64,000 nucleotides of DNA from Rhodothermus bifroesti (GTDB lineage Bacteria; Bacteroidota; Rhodothermia; Rhodothermales; Rhodothermaceae), in the NCBI RefSeq assembly GCF_017908595.1, contig NZ_JAGKTL010000004.1, positions 186,001 through 250,000 on the forward strand. The letters are read 5' to 3'. Below the pieces are notes generated by a model. It was not told the origin of the DNA, did not search any database, and saw nothing but the letters and a program-made list of their open reading frames with translations. The translations under genes were made by a program, and so were the position numbers. Positions 10,246 through 19,092 of the stretch are shown in pieces (the stretch's first letter is position 1; the number at the start of each line of letters is the position of its first letter).

Positions 10246-11497
10246 GCGTGCGCTCCAGTTCCCGTTCGCCGTGCGCGGTTGAAAAGAAAAAGGCTTCGAA
10301 CTGTGAGGGTGGCAGGTAGATGCCTTCTTCAAGCATAGCGTGAAAGTAGCGGGCAAAACGCTGGGTGTCGCAGCGGCGGGCGGTTTCATAGTCTACTACG
10401 CGTTCTCCGGTAAAAAACAAGGTGGCCATCGCCCCTACGCGCGTAAAGTAAAGCTCCAGGCCCAACGCCTTGAGGTTGGCACGAACCCCCTCCTCCAGTG
10501 CTGCGCCAAAGGCTTCTAGACGGTCGTACAAGTCAGGCGTGTCGGCAATCTTGCGCAGCACGGCATAGCCGGCATGCATAGCCAGCGGATTGCCCGAAAG
10601 CGTACCAGCCTGGTAAACGGGACCTTGCGGCGCCACCCATTCCATGATTTCCCGTCGGCCACCATAGGCGCCAACCGGCAGTCCACCGCCAATGATTTTG
10701 CCCAGCGTGGTTAGGTCAGGTCGCACGCCATAGCGTTCTTGAGCACCCCCACGCGCCACCCGAAAGCCGGTCATCACTTCGTCAAAGATGAGCACGATGC
10801 CATAACGGTCGCACAAGGCACGCACCCCTTCCAGAAACCCTGGCTCTGGAGGCACACATCCCATGTTGCCGGCTACGGGTTCTAAAATGATAGCGGCAAT
10901 TTCATCCGCATAAGCTTCGACCAGCTGTGTAACGTGCGCCAGATCATTAAAACGCGCCAAAAGCGTATCCTGCGCAGCAGCTGGCGTCACACCCGGGGAG
11001 TTGGGCTGCCCTAGCGTCAGCGCGCCACTTCCGGCCGCAATAAGGAAAAAATCCGCATGCCCATGGTAATGGCCTTCAAACTTGATAATCTTCGAACGCC
11101 CTGTATAAGCCCGCGCCAAACGCACCGCACTCATGGTAGCCTCAGTACCCGAATTGACCAGGCGAACCATTTCAATTGAAGGCACAAGCGCACAGATGAG
11201 CTCGGCCAGACGCACCTCGATCTCTGTAGGCGCCCCAAACGAGAGGGAGCGCGTCGCCGCTTCTTGGACTGCCTGCACCACATCGGGATCGGCATGGCCG
11301 AAAAGCATTGGACCCCAAGATCCCACATAGTCGATATAGCGGTTGCCATCGACATCTTCAAGGTAGGCGCCTTCGCCGCGGACAAGAAAAGGGGGCGTTC
11401 CACCTACGCTGCGAAAGGCCCTCACGGGCGAATTGACCCCACCGGGAATAACCTTACACGCGGTCTCAAAGAGCGCCTGGCTTCGCGTTAGCCGCAT
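10196..11497 (-). CDS. hemL: Glutamate-1-semialdehyde 2,1-aminomutase
   Basis: A PLP enzyme that makes 5-aminolevulinate in the C5 pathway of haem synthesis. About 433 residues from the ATG at 11497. A GTG three codons earlier (11506) would overlap the hemH stop as GTGA. Landmarks are [15 protein letters not shown] near the N-terminus, [41 protein letters not shown]-type sequence ([13 protein letters not shown]), and the PLP-lysine segment [18 protein letters not shown]. It is the downstream partner of hemH and likely translationally coupled. Its final 50 bases overlap the end of rnr on the other strand. Confidence 0.97.
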   Translation of the reverse strand: MRLTRSQALFETACKVIPGGVNSPVRAFRSVGGTPPFLVRGEGAYLEDVDGNRYIDYVGSWGPMLFGHADPDVVQAVQEAATRSLSFGAPTEIEVRLAELICALVPSIEMVRLVNSGTEATMSAVRLARAYTGRSKIIKFEGHYHGHADFFLIAAGSGALTLGQPNSPGVTPAAAQDTLLARFNDLAHVTQLVEAYADEIAAIILEPVAGNMGCVPPEPGFLEGVRALCDRYGIVLIFDEVMTGFRVARGGAQERYGVRPDLTTLGKIIGGGLPVGAYGGRREIMEWVAPQGPVYQAGTLSGNPLAMHAGYAVLRKIADTPDLYDRLEAFGAALEEGVRANLKALGLELYFTRVGAMATLFFTGERVVDYETARRCDTQRFARYFHAMLEEGIYLPPSQFEAFFFSTAHGERELERTLSAQRRALMRAFSDGA

Positions 11498-11502
11498 AGG
11501 CC

Positions 11503-12828
11503 TCACAAAAGCGACGACTTGGAGGGAGCTTCCTTGCGGGAGCCTGCTGGCGACACCTTACTCTCTGGCTCACATTCGCCTGGAATCCAGCAGCGGGCCT
11601 CTGTGATGTGCTCACACTGATGACAGCGCGTTTTACGCATCTTGGGATGGTAACGAGGCAGCTCGTCCAAGGGACGGATAGGATAGCTCTGCGTGGCGAC
11701 TGCCCCATCTCCCGAGGTTCCTGCTGCTTCTGGCGCCAGCGGCAAACGCAGCTGGGCAACAGTGACCTCAGCCAAAGCTTCGATGAACAGCGGATGGCAA
11801 TTCAGCGCCGGCATCACTTCGTAATGTGCAATGCCCATCTGTTCGGCTTCCTCCCGCACTTCAATATCGAGCTCAAAGGAAGTTTCAATGTGGTCTGTTA
11901 CAAATGCGACCGGAACCATAAGCACAGCACGCACGCCCTGCTGCGCCAGCTCAGCCAGCTTATCCGGCGTGCTAGGCGTTAACCATTCTCCCGGACCTAC
12001 TTTGCTCTGAAACGAGACATGATAAGGCAAATCGTGGCGCCGATAAGTCATCACACGGTCAACCGTTGCGTGAATCAAACAGCAGTAGGGATCTCGCCGT
12101 TGCTTCATTTCGACAAGCGGCGTGCCATGAGCGCTAAAGACAAGATGTACCTCTTGGCGCAGTTGGCGTGGGAAACGTTGCAAAGCTTCATCAATGCGCT
12201 CACTGAGTGCCTGAATATATTTAGGATGGGCAGCGTACTCGAACACGTACGTTGTAGGCCAGCGTGGAATTTCCCCTACCTGCTCCAGCGTCCACCAGTA
12301 CAGCAGCGAAGACCCCGTAGTTGTTTTGGAATACTGGGGATACAAGGGCAGCAACACCACCTTATCGACACCATCACTCTGCATCTGTTGTGCTGCTTCT
12401 TCGCTAAATGGATGCCAGTAGCGCATAGCCATGTAGGTACGAAAGCGCACACCCGCAGGCTGCCCAAAACGTCGATTCAGCAGGCGCTCAAGCGCCTGGG
12501 CCTGCTCACGCGTGAGACGATTGAGGGGCGACCCGCCCCCAATCAGCTCGTAATCCTTCCCCACTTTTTTGGCGCGCAGACGAGCAATCCAGCGGCATAG
12601 CACATGACGCAGCGTCCCTTTCAACGGAATGTCGATGATCGCTGGATCCATAAACAGGTTATACAAGAAAGGCTCTACGTCGGCTACGCGCTCCGGACCA
12701 CCTAAGTTGAGCAACACCACCCCAACGGTTTCCCCTGCTTCCACCGTAAGCGGTGCAGAAGAAAAATACCCACCACGCACCAGTCGCGCGTCGTATTGAT
12801 ACAATTTGAGAAATTGACGAGGCGTCAT
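11503..12828 (-). CDS. hemH: Ferrochelatase with Cys-rich C-terminal extension
   Basis: Inserts ferrous iron into protoporphyrin IX (or coproporphyrin III), the closing metallation step of haem synthesis. The protein has 441 residues, longer than the ~320 of simple bacterial enzymes. The core shows [19 protein letters not shown] near residue 36, [16 protein letters not shown], the [10 protein letters not shown] block with the metal-site His, and [13 protein letters not shown]. The last 45 residues contain Cys402, Cys405, Cys413 and Cys419 (CHQC, then C-x5-C). This could ligate an Fe-S cluster, as seen in some microbial and animal ferrochelatases. It overlaps or abuts the hemL start. No protoporphyrinogen oxidase gene was seen in the window. 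Confidence 0.96.
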   Translation of the reverse strand: MTPRQFLKLYQYDARLVRGGYFSSAPLTVEAGETVGVVLLNLGGPERVADVEPFLYNLFMDPAIIDIPLKGTLRHVLCRWIARLRAKKVGKDYELIGGGSPLNRLTREQAQALERLLNRRFGQPAGVRFRTYMAMRYWHPFSEEAAQQMQSDGVDKVVLLPLYPQYSKTTTGSSLLYWWTLEQVGEIPRWPTTYVFEYAAHPKYIQALSERIDEALQRFPRQLRQEVHLVFSAHGTPLVEMKQRRDPYCCLIHATVDRVMTYRRHDLPYHVSFQSKVGPGEWLTPSTPDKLAELAQQGVRAVLMVPVAFVTDHIETSFELDIEVREEAEQMGIAHYEVMPALNCHPLFIEALAEVTVAQLRLPLAPEAAGTSGDGAVATQSYPIRPLDELPRYHPKMRKTRCHQCEHITEARCWIPGECEPESKVSPAGSRKEAPSKSSLL

Positions 12829-12897
12829 AAGCTCACCTCTGGATCTTTTCTGGCCTACGCCTTAGAACCAAACAAGGGCTGCCAGTTCCTGGCTGCT

Positions 12898-12930
12898 ATT
12901 GAAGTTTCGCGTAAGCACAGCTTATTCTTG
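12898..12930 (+). promoter_or_regulatory. Candidate pckA promoter (Bacteroidota-type)
   Basis: ATTG at 12898-12901 and TATTCTTG at 12923-12930, separated by 21 bases, resemble the Bacteroidota pattern TTTG-N19-TAnnTTTG (7 of 8 in the -7 box). The -7 box runs directly into a palindrome at 12928-12940. Assigned by eye only. Confidence 0.35.
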
Positions 12931-12955
12931 AGGACCTCAACCTGTTTTTAACAGG
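12928..12955. promoter_or_regulatory. Two abutting palindromes upstream of pckA
   Basis: TTGAGG-A-CCTCAA (12928-12940) is followed without a gap by CCTGTT-TTT-AACAGG (12941-12955). Both have perfect 6-base arms. They sit between the divergent hemH and pckA genes and touch the candidate -7 box, so they may be repressor sites. No known consensus was recognised. Confidence 0.4.
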
Positions 12956-13021
12956 ATTTAATATCGCCTGGGAGCGCTTTTCCTATACTGAATTTTAAGC
13001 TTGTGTTGTGCGTTTAGAAGC

Positions 13022-14635
13022 ATGTCCCATTCAAAAAATAGACAAAAAAGTATGGACCTTACCGCCTACGGCTTGCACGTTCCACAGGTATTGCACAATC
13101 CTTCCCCAGCTGTGCTCTACGAGGAAGCCATCCGCTTTGACCCCCAAGCTGCACTGGTGAGCAGCGGCGCGCTGGCTTGCACTTCAGGACGCAAAACCGG
13201 ACGCAGTCCAGCCGACAAGCGCATCGTCGAACATCCCGAAAGCCAAGACCACATCTGGTGGGGCCCCATCAATATTCCGCTCGACGAGCACACCTTCCTG
13301 ATCAACCGGGAACGGGCTATTGACTACCTAAACACACGTGCCCGACTCTACGTGGTGGACGGTTTTGCCGGATGGGATCCTAAATATCGGCTCAAGGTGC
13401 GGGTTATCTGTGAACGGCCCTATCATGCCCTATTCATGCACAACCTGCTGATTCGGCCCAGCACCGAAGAACTTATCCACTTTGGCGAGCCCGATTACGT
13501 CATTCTGAACGCTGGGCGTTTCCCAGCCAATCGATACACTTCACACATGACCTCACAGACCAGTGTGGACCTCTCTTTTGAGCGAAGGGAAATGGTCATC
13601 CTAGGGACCGAGTATGCTGGAGAAATGAAAAAGGGGATCTTCACGGTCATGAATTACCTGATGCCCCTCAAGGGCGTACTTTCCATGCATTGTGCCGCTA
13701 ACGAAGGGCCTCGAGGTGACGTAACGTTGTTTTTCGGGCTCTCGGGAACAGGAAAAACAACCCTGTCGGCCGATCCGCAACGCCGTCTTATTGGTGACGA
13801 TGAGCACTGCTGGACCGACGAGGGGATCTTCAACATTGAAGGCGGTTGCTACGCTAAAGTGATCCACCTCTCTCCGGAGCACGAACCACAAATTTACCGC
13901 GCGATTCGCTTTGGCACTGTGTTAGAAAACGTGGTTTTCGATCCGCAAACGCGACAGGTTGACTATGCCGACGCTTCCATCACCGAAAACACGCGGGCTG
14001 CTTATCCCATCGAATTCATCGACAACGCTAAAATTCCCTGCCGCGGCGGTCATCCAAGCAACATTTTGTTTTTGACTTACGATGCCTTTGGCGTGTTGCC
14101 GCCAGTGGCACGCCTGACGCCAGAGCAAGCGATGTATCATTTCATCAGCGGCTACACTGCCAAGGTGGCTGGTACCGAAGTAGGCGTTACCGAGCCGCAA
14201 GCGACCTTTTCAGCTTGCTTTGGCGCGGCTTTTCTCGTTTGGCATCCCTTCAAGTACGCCGAGATGCTGGCTGAGCGCATTCGCCGTCACGGTACCCAGG
14301 TTTGGCTGGTGAATACGGGGCTTACTGGGGGACCTTACGGCCAGGGGCGCCGCATTCCGTTGGCCTATACGCGGGCGTTGGTTGACGCCATTCACAACGG
14401 CACACTGGCTCAGGTGCCTACAGAAGTGGACGAACGCTTTGGTTTTGCCGTGCCTGTCCGCTGTCCTGGTGTTCCAGAAGTCTTGCTGCAACCCCGAAAT
14501 ACCTGGGAAAGCCCCGAAGCCTACGACGAGATGGCCAACCGACTGGCGCGTCTATTTGCCCAGAACTTTGAGAAGTATCGTGCTGGATGCACGCAAGAGG
14601 TCGCTGCCGCTGGCCCGTGCTTAGCTCGAATGTAA
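13022..14635 (+). CDS. pckA: Phosphoenolpyruvate carboxykinase (ATP)
   Basis: Interconverts oxaloacetate and PEP using ATP; the first committed step of gluconeogenesis. About 537 residues from the ATG at 13022, which is normal for the ATP-dependent type. A later ATG at 13052 ([11 protein letters not shown]) is also possible. Landmarks are the [16 protein letters not shown] substrate-binding segment, the kinase-1a P-loop [14 protein letters not shown] at about 239-252, the metal-binding [10 protein letters not shown] just after, and [17 protein letters not shown]. The upstream region carries two palindromes and a candidate promoter. The 3' end overlaps the convergent nucleotidyltransferase gene by 15 bases. 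Confidence 0.97.
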   Translation: MSHSKNRQKSMDLTAYGLHVPQVLHNPSPAVLYEEAIRFDPQAALVSSGALACTSGRKTGRSPADKRIVEHPESQDHIWWGPINIPLDEHTFLINRERAIDYLNTRARLYVVDGFAGWDPKYRLKVRVICERPYHALFMHNLLIRPSTEELIHFGEPDYVILNAGRFPANRYTSHMTSQTSVDLSFERREMVILGTEYAGEMKKGIFTVMNYLMPLKGVLSMHCAANEGPRGDVTLFFGLSGTGKTTLSADPQRRLIGDDEHCWTDEGIFNIEGGCYAKVIHLSPEHEPQIYRAIRFGTVLENVVFDPQTRQVDYADASITENTRAAYPIEFIDNAKIPCRGGHPSNILFLTYDAFGVLPPVARLTPEQAMYHFISGYTAKVAGTEVGVTEPQATFSACFGAAFLVWHPFKYAEMLAERIRRHGTQVWLVNTGLTGGPYGQGRRIPLAYTRALVDAIHNGTLAQVPTEVDERFGFAVPVRCPGVPEVLLQPRNTWESPEAYDEMANRLARLFAQNFEKYRAGCTQEVAAAGPCLARM

Positions 14636-15394
14636 GGTCACTGGCTGCCCTGCACGGGCCAACAACTGGGCCTCGGCATAGGCCAGCATTTCTGGAGTGT
14701 CGACGTCTTGCCAGAATCCGTTACCGATATCCAGCGCTGCCATACGACGCATTTGGGCTAGGCGGCGTACACCATCCGAAAGCGATGCGTCGCCCCGCTC
14801 GCGGTAAACAGCTTCTAGCGCGTCCATAAGGGCAAAGCTGCACACAAAAACCCCTGTATCAATCGCGTTGTAGTTGGTTAGCTGTTTGCCAATATCGACA
14901 ATCCATCCGTTCTCGACGCGTACCTTGGTGGCATCTGCCAAGTCAAAAATCTGATCGACCCGATAATCGACAAGAAGCGTGGCCCCTTGTGCTGGTGGCA
15001 CATGGGCGCGAACTAGTGTCATCAGCTCATCGCCCACCACATGGTCGGCCATCATCACTAAAAAAGGCTCTGCAGCCACATAGGGCCGGGCCGCAAGCAC
15101 AGAAAGGCCGTTTTGCAACGCGTAGTGTGGGTTATAGGCAATGTGCACTTGCAGCGGTCCGTCATAGTACTGCCTGACTGCTGCTTCCACTTCCTCGCCG
15201 TGATAGCCCACTACAATCACCACGTCGCGGCAGCCAGCCAGGGCTACGCTGCGCAGCGTGCGTAGCAGAAGCGGCATACCGGCCACCGGTGTCAAAGGCT
15301 TCAAACGAAAGCCCGGACGGGCACCTGCCAGCCGGGAGCCCAACCCCGCAGCTAGCACCACGCCCGTCCGGAGACCTGCTGCTTGGCAGTTCAT
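14621..15394 (-). CDS. Sugar/inositol-phosphate nucleotidyltransferase, probable CTP:inositol-1-phosphate cytidylyltransferase
   Basis: A 257-residue NTP_transferase-fold protein. The nucleotide-binding loop [12 protein letters not shown] is at residues 11-22, with the [16 protein letters not shown] signature, an MMADHVVG metal-site Asp, and a DTPEM segment near the C-terminus. It is the last gene of a three-gene set and its ATG overlaps the stop of inositol-phosphate synthase (ATGA). A CDP-alcohol phosphotransferase heads the set. The neighbourhood therefore suggests it makes CDP-inositol for di-myo-inositol phosphate, as IPCT does in hyperthermophiles. The fold is certain, the substrate is inferred. 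In many organisms this activity is fused to the transferase; here the two are separate genes. Confidence 0.8.
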   Translation of the reverse strand: MNCQAAGLRTGVVLAAGLGSRLAGARPGFRLKPLTPVAGMPLLLRTLRSVALAGCRDVVIVVGYHGEEVEAAVRQYYDGPLQVHIAYNPHYALQNGLSVLAARPYVAAEPFLVMMADHVVGDELMTLVRAHVPPAQGATLLVDYRVDQIFDLADATKVRVENGWIVDIGKQLTNYNAIDTGVFVCSFALMDALEAVYRERGDASLSDGVRRLAQMRRMAALDIGNGFWQDVDTPEMLAYAEAQLLARAGQPVTLHSS

Positions 15395-16719
15395 TTGAGG
15401 TTTTCGTAAAGCTCAAACTCTTCGGAAAGATGGGTAATAGGCGCCTCACCACCCAACACACGTAGCGTATTTTTCAGCCGAATATGCTGAATGAATAGAT
15501 CGTGCTCAGGTACGTGTCCTTCCTGGACATGGGGGCTCTTGAAGTAGAACGAGAGCCACTCCTGAATGCCTTTTAGGCCAGCCCGAGCCGCCAAATCAAG
15601 AAACAACGCCAAATCCAGCACAATCGGGGCAGCCAAGATAGAGTCCCGGCAAAGGAAGTTGACTTTGATTTGCATCGGGTACCCCATCCAGCCAAAGATA
15701 TCGATATTGTCCCAGCTTTCTTTGGCATCACCACGAGGCGGATAGAAGTTGATCCGCACCTTATGGTAAAGGTTGCTATAGAGCTCAGGGTAGAGCTCCG
15801 GCTGCAGGATGGTATCGAGTACGCCCGACTTGGTTACCTCTTTAGCACGGAAGCTATCGATGTCATCGAGCACTTCGCCATCGCGGTTACCCAGGATATT
15901 GGTAGAAAACCAGCCACGCACCCCTAGCATGCGCACCTTAAAGGCCGGCGCCAAAGCCGTTTTGAGCATCGTTTGACCGGTCTTGAAATCTTTACCGGCA
16001 ATAGGGACGCCCTTTTCCTCAGCCAATTGTTCCAACGCAGGCACATCAGCTGAGAGGTTGGGGGCCCCGTTAGCATACGGGACACCCTCCATGATGGCCG
16101 CGTAGGCATAAAGCTGTGACGGTGTGATGGCTGGGTCGTTGGCTTCTAAGCCAGCTTCGAAGGCTTCAATCGAGCGATGGCAGTCGGAGGGCCGCGTGTA
16201 GACTTCCGTAGAGCCGCACCAGATCATCACAGCCCGCTGTGCACCTGTTTCGTCCATAGCACGGCAAATGTCTTCGCGCAGCATTTGGGCCAGTTCTTTT
16301 TTGGTACGGGCCTTTTTGACATTGGGTCCGTCGAGTCGACGAACGTACTGCCGATCAAAGACCGCCGGCATAGGCCGAATGGTCCGCAGAAAGTCTTCCA
16401 ATGGCTTTAGGTCGCGCTCTTCGAGCACCTGAGCCCGCACGGCAGCCTCATAGGCATCATCGGGAAAGATATCCCAGGCGCCGAACACCAGATCATCTAG
16501 CTCAGCCAAGGGCAGAAACTCCCGAATCAGCGGGTTACGCCCAGCTGAGCGGCGCCCTAGACGGATGGTCTGCAGCTGGGTCAGCGAGCCGTAAGGGCGA
16601 GCGCGCCCCCGGCGAACAGCCTCTACACCAGCAATAAACGTCGTGGCCACTGCACCCAGCCCCGGCGTTAGTACCAGCAATTTGCCTTCGGGCGAGGCAA
16701 TAGAAACGGATTCGCTCAT
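15391..16719 (-). CDS. Inositol-3-phosphate synthase (Ino1 family)
   Basis: Converts glucose 6-phosphate to inositol phosphate with a bound NAD. The protein has 442 residues, normal for the family. Recognisable blocks are the NAD-binding start LVLTPGLGAVATTFIAGVEA, YANGAPNLSADVPALEQLA, the active-site segment GVPIAGKDFKTGQTMLKT, and NILGNRDGEVL. It lies between the CDP-alcohol phosphotransferase (34 bases upstream) and the nucleotidyltransferase (4-base overlap). That arrangement points to the product being used for an inositol-containing solute or lipid rather than for catabolism. Confidence 0.95.
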   Translation of the reverse strand: MSESVSIASPEGKLLVLTPGLGAVATTFIAGVEAVRRGRARPYGSLTQLQTIRLGRRSAGRNPLIREFLPLAELDDLVFGAWDIFPDDAYEAAVRAQVLEERDLKPLEDFLRTIRPMPAVFDRQYVRRLDGPNVKKARTKKELAQMLREDICRAMDETGAQRAVMIWCGSTEVYTRPSDCHRSIEAFEAGLEANDPAITPSQLYAYAAIMEGVPYANGAPNLSADVPALEQLAEEKGVPIAGKDFKTGQTMLKTALAPAFKVRMLGVRGWFSTNILGNRDGEVLDDIDSFRAKEVTKSGVLDTILQPELYPELYSNLYHKVRINFYPPRGDAKESWDNIDIFGWMGYPMQIKVNFLCRDSILAAPIVLDLALFLDLAARAGLKGIQEWLSFYFKSPHVQEGHVPEHDLFIQHIRLKNTLRVLGGEAPITHLSEEFELYENLK

Positions 16720-16753
16720 AGGTCAACTTCTTAGATGGTGAACAAGATAACGA

Positions 16754-17686
16754 TTAACCGGCCAGCGAAGCTTCGGTTGGTTGTCCAACAGGCTGCTGCC
16801 GCAACCAGACCCTGAAACGTTGGTTACGCAATCGCTGGCGCATAACAAGCAGGAAAAACAAAAGATTCAGCCCCACAAGTTCAAACACAAAAAACGCTAG
16901 GGGTTGACCCCCAAGGCAAGCAACAAAAATCGCCAGCGTCCGATAGTTTGAGCTCATCCAGCCCCAACGCCGTACCAGAGGTTGCTGCCAAAAACGGTAC
17001 ATCTGACGCACAAGCTCCGGATGGGGATGGTGCCGCAAGACAGTCTCAAGCTGTTGCATCAGACGGGCGTCCACACCACCTACGCGATGTTGCACAATCA
17101 AATAGCACAGATAAAGCCTGCCCATCCAGCCCGCCAGACCCTGCTTCGTGGCAAGCGTCTGCCGAAAGGCCTCAGGGGTTATTGGGCGTGCACTTTGCTT
17201 GCCGTGCACCCAGTAGTCATAAGCCTGGCGTTGAAACTCGTACGTGCTTGCCTGAATGATATGGCTAGCTCCGGCCAGCACGGCCAATATCCAAGCCGTA
17301 ATACCGGCCGAAGGATACGTAGCTAAGGCCAAACTAAGGTAAATAAGCACAAACGTACCGTGGTCACACAGACCGTCGAGCACTTTACCAATCTCTGAGG
17401 TGCGTCCCGTTAGTCGCGCCAGCTGACCATCAGCACCATCCATCACGTGCCAGCCGATCATCAGGGCTAGCCCCAGCACACATGCTTGCCAAGAAGCGTA
17501 GTGGTAATAGGCTAGGGCTGCACCTGCACCTAAGCCTAACCCCACCAGCGACACGGTGTTGGGATGCACCCCCCTCCGGGCTAGACGCTGCACCAAAGCC
17601 CAGCTCAAAGGATGAATCACATACCGGTTCGTTGGATCTTCAATCTCAGGCGTGCGCCAAGCTCGTTGCAATGCTTCATCTGGCAT
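16754..17686 (-). CDS. CDP-alcohol phosphatidyltransferase family, probable di-myo-inositol-phosphate-phosphate synthase
   Basis: A membrane enzyme of 310 residues. It has the full signature D-x2-D-G-x2-A-R-x8-G-x3-D-x3-D: D83, D86, A90, R91, G100, D104 and D108. Several hydrophobic segments follow, and the tail is basic. Because Ino1 and a nucleotidyltransferase follow in the same operon, the best reading is transfer of CDP-inositol onto inositol phosphate. That gives phospho-DIP, the precursor of the thermolyte di-myo-inositol phosphate. An alternative is phosphatidylinositol-phosphate synthesis, but that would not explain the nucleotidyltransferase. A GGAG Shine-Dalgarno lies about 12 bases upstream. 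No dedicated phosphatase for the last step is in the window. Confidence 0.82.
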   Translation of the reverse strand: MPDEALQRAWRTPEIEDPTNRYVIHPLSWALVQRLARRGVHPNTVSLVGLGLGAGAALAYYHYASWQACVLGLALMIGWHVMDGADGQLARLTGRTSEIGKVLDGLCDHGTFVLIYLSLALATYPSAGITAWILAVLAGASHIIQASTYEFQRQAYDYWVHGKQSARPITPEAFRQTLATKQGLAGWMGRLYLCYLIVQHRVGGVDARLMQQLETVLRHHPHPELVRQMYRFWQQPLVRRWGWMSSNYRTLAIFVACLGGQPLAFFVFELVGLNLLFFLLVMRQRLRNQRFRVWLRQQPVGQPTEASLAG

Positions 17687-17741
17687 AGAAAGTCTGCTCC
17701 TGTTGAAGCCAACAAGCGCGGCATAAGTTAGTAAATTGTTG

Positions 17742-17773
17742 CGAAATTATTAACGCTTGGAACGCCGCGCAAA
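17742..17773 (-). promoter_or_regulatory. Candidate promoter of the inositol-phosphate operon
   Basis: Read on the minus strand, TTTG (17770-17773), 20 bases, then TAATTTCG (17742-17749). This fits TTTG-N19/20-TAnnTTTG with 7 of 8 in the -7 box. The box is about 55 bases upstream of the ATG at 17686. Assigned by eye. Confidence 0.45.
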
Positions 17774-17777
17774 GAAT

Positions 17778-18767
17778 TCAAATTAGCCAAGGCTGCGGCA
17801 CATCGGCTTCTGTGAGCATTAGCCAGTCGCGGGGTTGAAAATACCAGCTTGCGGCTTCTTCAGGTGACCCAGGCGCAGGCCGCCAATCATACTGCCAACA
17901 CGCCTCAGGCGGTAAGCTCATGAGAATACTCTCAGTACGGCCATTAGACTCTAGGCCAAAGCGTGTGCCCCGATCATAGAGCAAGTTAAACTCTACGTAG
18001 CGCCCGCGCCGCAACGCTTGAAAGTGGCGTTCTCGCGCACCATAAGGCAAACCTTTACGTCGTTCCACAATAGGGAGATATGCCCGCAGAAAAGACCTAC
18101 CTGCTTCACGGGTAAAGAAAAAGGCGCCTTCGGGGTCGTCGCGTAAGTAGTCGTAAAAGATGCCCCCTACGCCACGCGTTTCGCCTCGGTGGGGTAGATA
18201 AAAGTAGGCATCGCAGGCTGCCTTAAAACGGGCATAGTCAGCCACCCCAGGGTGGCGGTCGCAAACCGCTTTCCAAACGCGGTGGAAATGCTGCACATCT
18301 TCTAAGAACGGATAATACGGTGTCAGATCAGCACCGCCCCCAAACCATTGATCCTGAGGCTGAAAAAGGTCTTCACCAAGGGCAAAATACCGGAAGTTAG
18401 CGTGTACGCTAGGCACATAGGGCGAACGGGGGTGAATCACCAGCGAAAGGCCGGTGGCAAAAAACGGGGCAGGCGACACGCCAATAGCCCGTGCTGCCTG
18501 ATCCGCAAGCTGTCCCCAAATGGCCGACGTATTGACCCCGGCTTTTTCGAAAACAGCCCCGTTTTCAAGCACGCAAGTTAGCCCACCGCCCCCTTCACGG
18601 TATTTCCAAACATCTCGGCGAAACTGCGCTGCACCATCGACGTCTTCCAAAACTTTACAGATATGCCGCTGCAAGGCTTCAACAAAACGCTGCACGCGGT
18701 GCGCCATCGGAAGGTCTGTTCGGGGTGCTTCGCGCAAGCGACGGACGCGGGCGTGATCATCCATCAT
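17778..18767 (-). CDS. hemF: Oxygen-dependent coproporphyrinogen III oxidase
   Basis: Aerobic oxidative decarboxylation of coproporphyrinogen III. About 329 residues from the ATG at 18767; a second ATG follows at once. The frame extends to 18839 but that part lies inside the divergent small gene. Signatures include WKYREGGGGLTCVLENGAVFEKAGVN near the N-terminus, SLVIHPRSPYVPSVHANFRYF, WFGGGADLTPYYPF, and RYVEFNLLYDRGTRFGLESNGRTESILMSLPP. Only 22 bases separate it from the divergent start at 18790, so its promoter must lie inside that neighbour. It belongs with hemL, hemH and hemE in haem synthesis. Confidence 0.96.
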   Translation of the reverse strand: MMDDHARVRRLREAPRTDLPMAHRVQRFVEALQRHICKVLEDVDGAAQFRRDVWKYREGGGGLTCVLENGAVFEKAGVNTSAIWGQLADQAARAIGVSPAPFFATGLSLVIHPRSPYVPSVHANFRYFALGEDLFQPQDQWFGGGADLTPYYPFLEDVQHFHRVWKAVCDRHPGVADYARFKAACDAYFYLPHRGETRGVGGIFYDYLRDDPEGAFFFTREAGRSFLRAYLPIVERRKGLPYGARERHFQALRRGRYVEFNLLYDRGTRFGLESNGRTESILMSLPPEACWQYDWRPAPGSPEEAASWYFQPRDWLMLTEADVPQPWLI

Positions 18768-18789
18768 AACCAACGTAGAGTGCTTTGCG

Positions 18790-19092
18790 ATGACTATTTT
18801 GGAATATACGCCAAACGACGACGAGATCCTGCCGTTCATCCACGACAGCTTCCGCCAACTTCAAGAGGCAGGCTATGAGCCGCGCTATATTCTGGTAGGT
18901 CAAGCCGCCTACCGTCGCCTATGTAAGGCTATTGGACGTCAGTTTCAACGTGGAGCAGGCCAGTTTGAAACCTACTTGCACGTTCCTATTGTGGTTGACC
19001 CCTTCCGGCAGGAAGCCGTATGTGTGGTGCCGGCAGCAGCCATCTGTGCAGCAGAAGCATCCGGCTACCGAATACCCTCAGCTTCTAAGTAA
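18790..19092 (+). CDS. Small protein resembling an isolated HK97-type A domain (family 4 encapsulin-like?)
   Basis: A 100-residue soluble protein with no signal peptide or membrane segment. The order is an amphipathic helix (DEILPFIHDSFRQLQEAG), then GYEPRYILVGQAAYRRLCKA, a short charged linker, FETYLHVPIVVDPFRQEAVCVVP, and an Ala-rich end. As I remember them, A domains of HK97-fold capsid proteins share this pattern, with G-[FY]-x-P-x2-I then x-Y-x2-L, then L-x-V-P-[IV]-V-x-P and A-x-V. So do the ~100-residue DUF1884/family 4 encapsulins of hyperthermophiles. This is pattern recall, not a search result. It diverges from hemF by 22 bases and overlaps the convergent pseudouridine synthase by 28. 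If the resemblance fails, it is simply a hypothetical protein. Confidence 0.6.
   Translation: MTILEYTPNDDEILPFIHDSFRQLQEAGYEPRYILVGQAAYRRLCKAIGRQFQRGAGQFETYLHVPIVVDPFRQEAVCVVPAAAICAAEASGYRIPSASK

Noticed and set aside
12019-12600. Long frame antisense to hemH
   Set aside because: No domain or signal, lies wholly inside a conserved gene; shadow of codon bias.
14621-17686. Inositol phospholipid/dihydroceramide gene set as in Bacteroides
   Set aside because: That pathway uses CDP-diacylglycerol and a phosphatase; the nucleotidyltransferase here fits CDP-inositol and DIP better. Kept only as an alternative.
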